From Planctomycetota bacterium (GTDB lineage Bacteria > Planctomycetota > Brocadiia > SM23-32): 5,470 bases of DNA. The stretch is from assembly GCA_018334735.1 (NCBI GenBank), contig JAGXLK010000214.1:1-5470 (forward strand), read 5' to 3'. The notes beneath the pieces were generated by a model. It saw nothing but the letters and a program-made list of their open reading frames with translations, had not been told where the DNA came from and made no database searches. The position numbers and the translations under genes are program-made. Of the stretch, positions 4,763-5,470 are shown piece by piece. Positions within the stretch are counted from its first letter, which is position 1. Every line of letters starts with the position of its first letter.

Positions 4763-4871
4763 GGAGCACCGAATACGCTTATTTCTGGACTCGTGTCACT
4801 CTCTCCCGTGGATATTACACGAAGCAAAACCGAATAATAATTGTTCCCTTAAAGTCGTGAAATGTCCCGGG

Positions 4872-5288
4872 TTAGAGACCGCTCAGAAAAGCCTCTCCAT
4901 TGTGCAGCGATTGGGGCAGAAGCTGTTCAACACCAGCTTCTGTGCTGTAAATAAGGTAGTAAACGTAGAATAAAGCGGTGTACACGACTCCGAGAGAAAT
5001 GATCTCTCCGAGGGGGCCGGCACTTTTCCGTCCACCGTAATAAAGGTGTTCGATAGCTTTATTAATTAGGGGGGCGAAAACCAGATTAACGAGACTGAAA
5101 CCGCAGAAAAACATCAACAGCAAAATCAACGTGCGCAAATACGGATTGTTTATGATTTCCGCTTTGTAGCAAACGAATTCCTCGAAGACTTCCAGTACAA
5201 GCAAACAGGTCGGGAGAATGACGTACTTCTCAATGTTGCGTTTGTACCGAATCCGACGATGAAGCGGAGCCTTCTTTTTCTTGGCCAT
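4872..5288 (-). CDS. Hypothetical three-segment membrane protein
   Basis: 138 residues from the ATG at 5288-5286, preceded on the - strand by CAGGT three bases upstream, a weak but usable ribosome site. A longer reading to 5369 exists, but its extra 27 residues include no better start, and the very basic MAKKKKAPLHRRIRYKR N-terminus is a natural beginning. Hydrophobic segments lie at about 22-40 (containing a charged E-x-x-E-E stretch), 51-75 and 95-115. The first loop has several Cys and Asn residues; after segment two comes INKAIEHLYYGGRKSAG, basic and probably cytoplasmic; the C-terminal tail (116-138) is polar. I do not recognise the family. It is convergent with the AsmA-like gene and divergent from the possible gene starting at 5421, so it is probably its own transcription unit. 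Real coding is supported by regular membrane-protein composition and a plausible start; function is unknown. Confidence 0.5.
   Translation of the reverse strand: MAKKKKAPLHRRIRYKRNIEKYVILPTCLLVLEVFEEFVCYKAEIINNPYLRTLILLLMFFCGFSLVNLVFAPLINKAIEHLYYGGRKSAGPLGEIISLGVVYTALFYVYYLIYSTEAGVEQLLPQSLHNGEAFLSGL
4917..4942 (-). other. Perfect 9-bp hairpin inside the 3' end of the membrane protein gene
   Basis: CAGAAGCTG (4917-4925) and CAGCTTCTG (4934-4942) are perfect inverted repeats around 8 bases. They lie within the coding sequence about 45-70 bases before the stop codon and encode the polar C-terminal tail. There is no T-run on either strand, so a terminator role is not supported. Confidence 0.5.
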
Positions 5289-5420
5289 CGTACCTGAAAT
5301 CCGAAAAACTGAAATTTCTGTTAACTGCGTTTGAGCGCCGCCAAGTAAAATAAGGGAAAACAGGGGCAATTTTGAAGTTCCCGTCTTTCACACCCTTCCG
5401 AAAGAGCGCTGAGGACGGAT

Positions 5421-5470
5421 ATGGATGCGCGATCGCCGTTTTTAAAGCCTTCCGGGCCGCCGTTAAAAAA
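5421..5470 (+). CDS. Possible start of a gene running off the right edge
   Basis: An ATG at 5421 is preceded by GAGGA (5411-5415), 5 bases away, a good ribosome site. The frame stays open to the edge and begins MDARSPFLKPSGPPLK. It would be divergent from the - strand membrane protein gene, with 132 bases between the two starts. Only 16 residues are visible, so no family can be named, and a chance open frame is possible. Confidence 0.5.
   Translation, partial: MDARSPFLKPSGPPLK

Larger units (their letters stand above)
4612..4871. other. Convergent intergenic region with repeat element
   Basis: 260 bases separate the + strand AsmA-like gene from the 3' end of the - strand membrane protein gene. 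No credible gene is seen; the + strand frame 4737-4973 opens with TTG inside the repeat arm and overlaps the opposite gene. The region contains the heptamer repeat and the inverted-repeat element listed separately, and a 6-bp inverted repeat TCGTGT/ACACGA (4791-4796 and 4817-4822). No canonical terminator with a T-run is found for either gene. Confidence 0.5.

Noticed and set aside
4737..4973. 78-codon + strand frame
   Set aside because: It opens with TTG inside the right arm of the inverted repeat, has no ribosome site, and overlaps the end of the - strand membrane protein gene.
1..5470. CRISPR array, tRNA, rRNA, transposase or phage genes
   Set aside because: No regularly spaced long direct repeats, no recognisable tRNA or rRNA sequence, and no transposase, integrase or structural phage motifs were seen in any frame.

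Overview
The window looks like a piece of a bacterial chromosome of roughly 50% G+C, with Shine-Dalgarno-led genes and some likely non-ATG codons. The gene content fits the PVC superphylum (Kiritimatiellota/Lentisphaerota type) or a neighbouring candidate phylum such as Omnitrophota. The clues are a carboxypeptidase-regulatory-like/beta-propeller protein, a small eukaryotic-like Ser/Thr kinase, FHA proteins, a pseudopilin-type head domain and a short AsmA-like protein. This placement is an inference from protein style only; there is no rRNA or marker gene here.

Layout. (1) Positions 1-923 hold the 3' end of a large + strand gene that begins outside the window; it has carboxypeptidase-regulatory-like beta-sandwich repeats followed by a propeller-blade-like segment. 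(2) Positions 924-1298 are a long non-coding stretch with a 16-bp perfect palindrome touching a candidate sigma-70-type promoter, then several hairpins; it is probably the control region of the kinase. (3) Positions 1299-2150 encode a single-domain soluble Ser/Thr kinase in which the catalytic-loop Lys is replaced by Cys. (4) Positions 2180-3145, only 29 bases after the kinase, encode a cytoplasmic FHA domain, a hydrophobic membrane region and a C-terminal domain resembling a type II secretion pseudopilin head. (5) Positions 3334-3708 encode a solo FHA protein, probably with its own promoter. (6) Positions 3826-4611 encode a membrane-anchored AsmA-like protein with a charged tail. (7) Positions 4612-4871 form a convergent intergenic region with a small heptamer repeat and a 129-base inverted-repeat element. 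(8) Positions 4872-5288 on the - strand encode an unrecognised three-segment membrane protein. (9) A possible + strand gene starts at 5421 and leaves the window.

Working model (inference). The kinase phosphorylates Thr residues on itself or partners. The two FHA proteins read these marks, one tethered at the inner membrane with an extracytoplasmic pseudopilin-like head and one soluble. Whether the AsmA-like protein belongs to the same pathway is unknown; it is only adjacent and co-directional. The most unusual items are the FHA-membrane-pseudopilin fusion, the Cys in the kinase catalytic loop, and the complementary loss of pThr-pocket residues in the two FHA domains.
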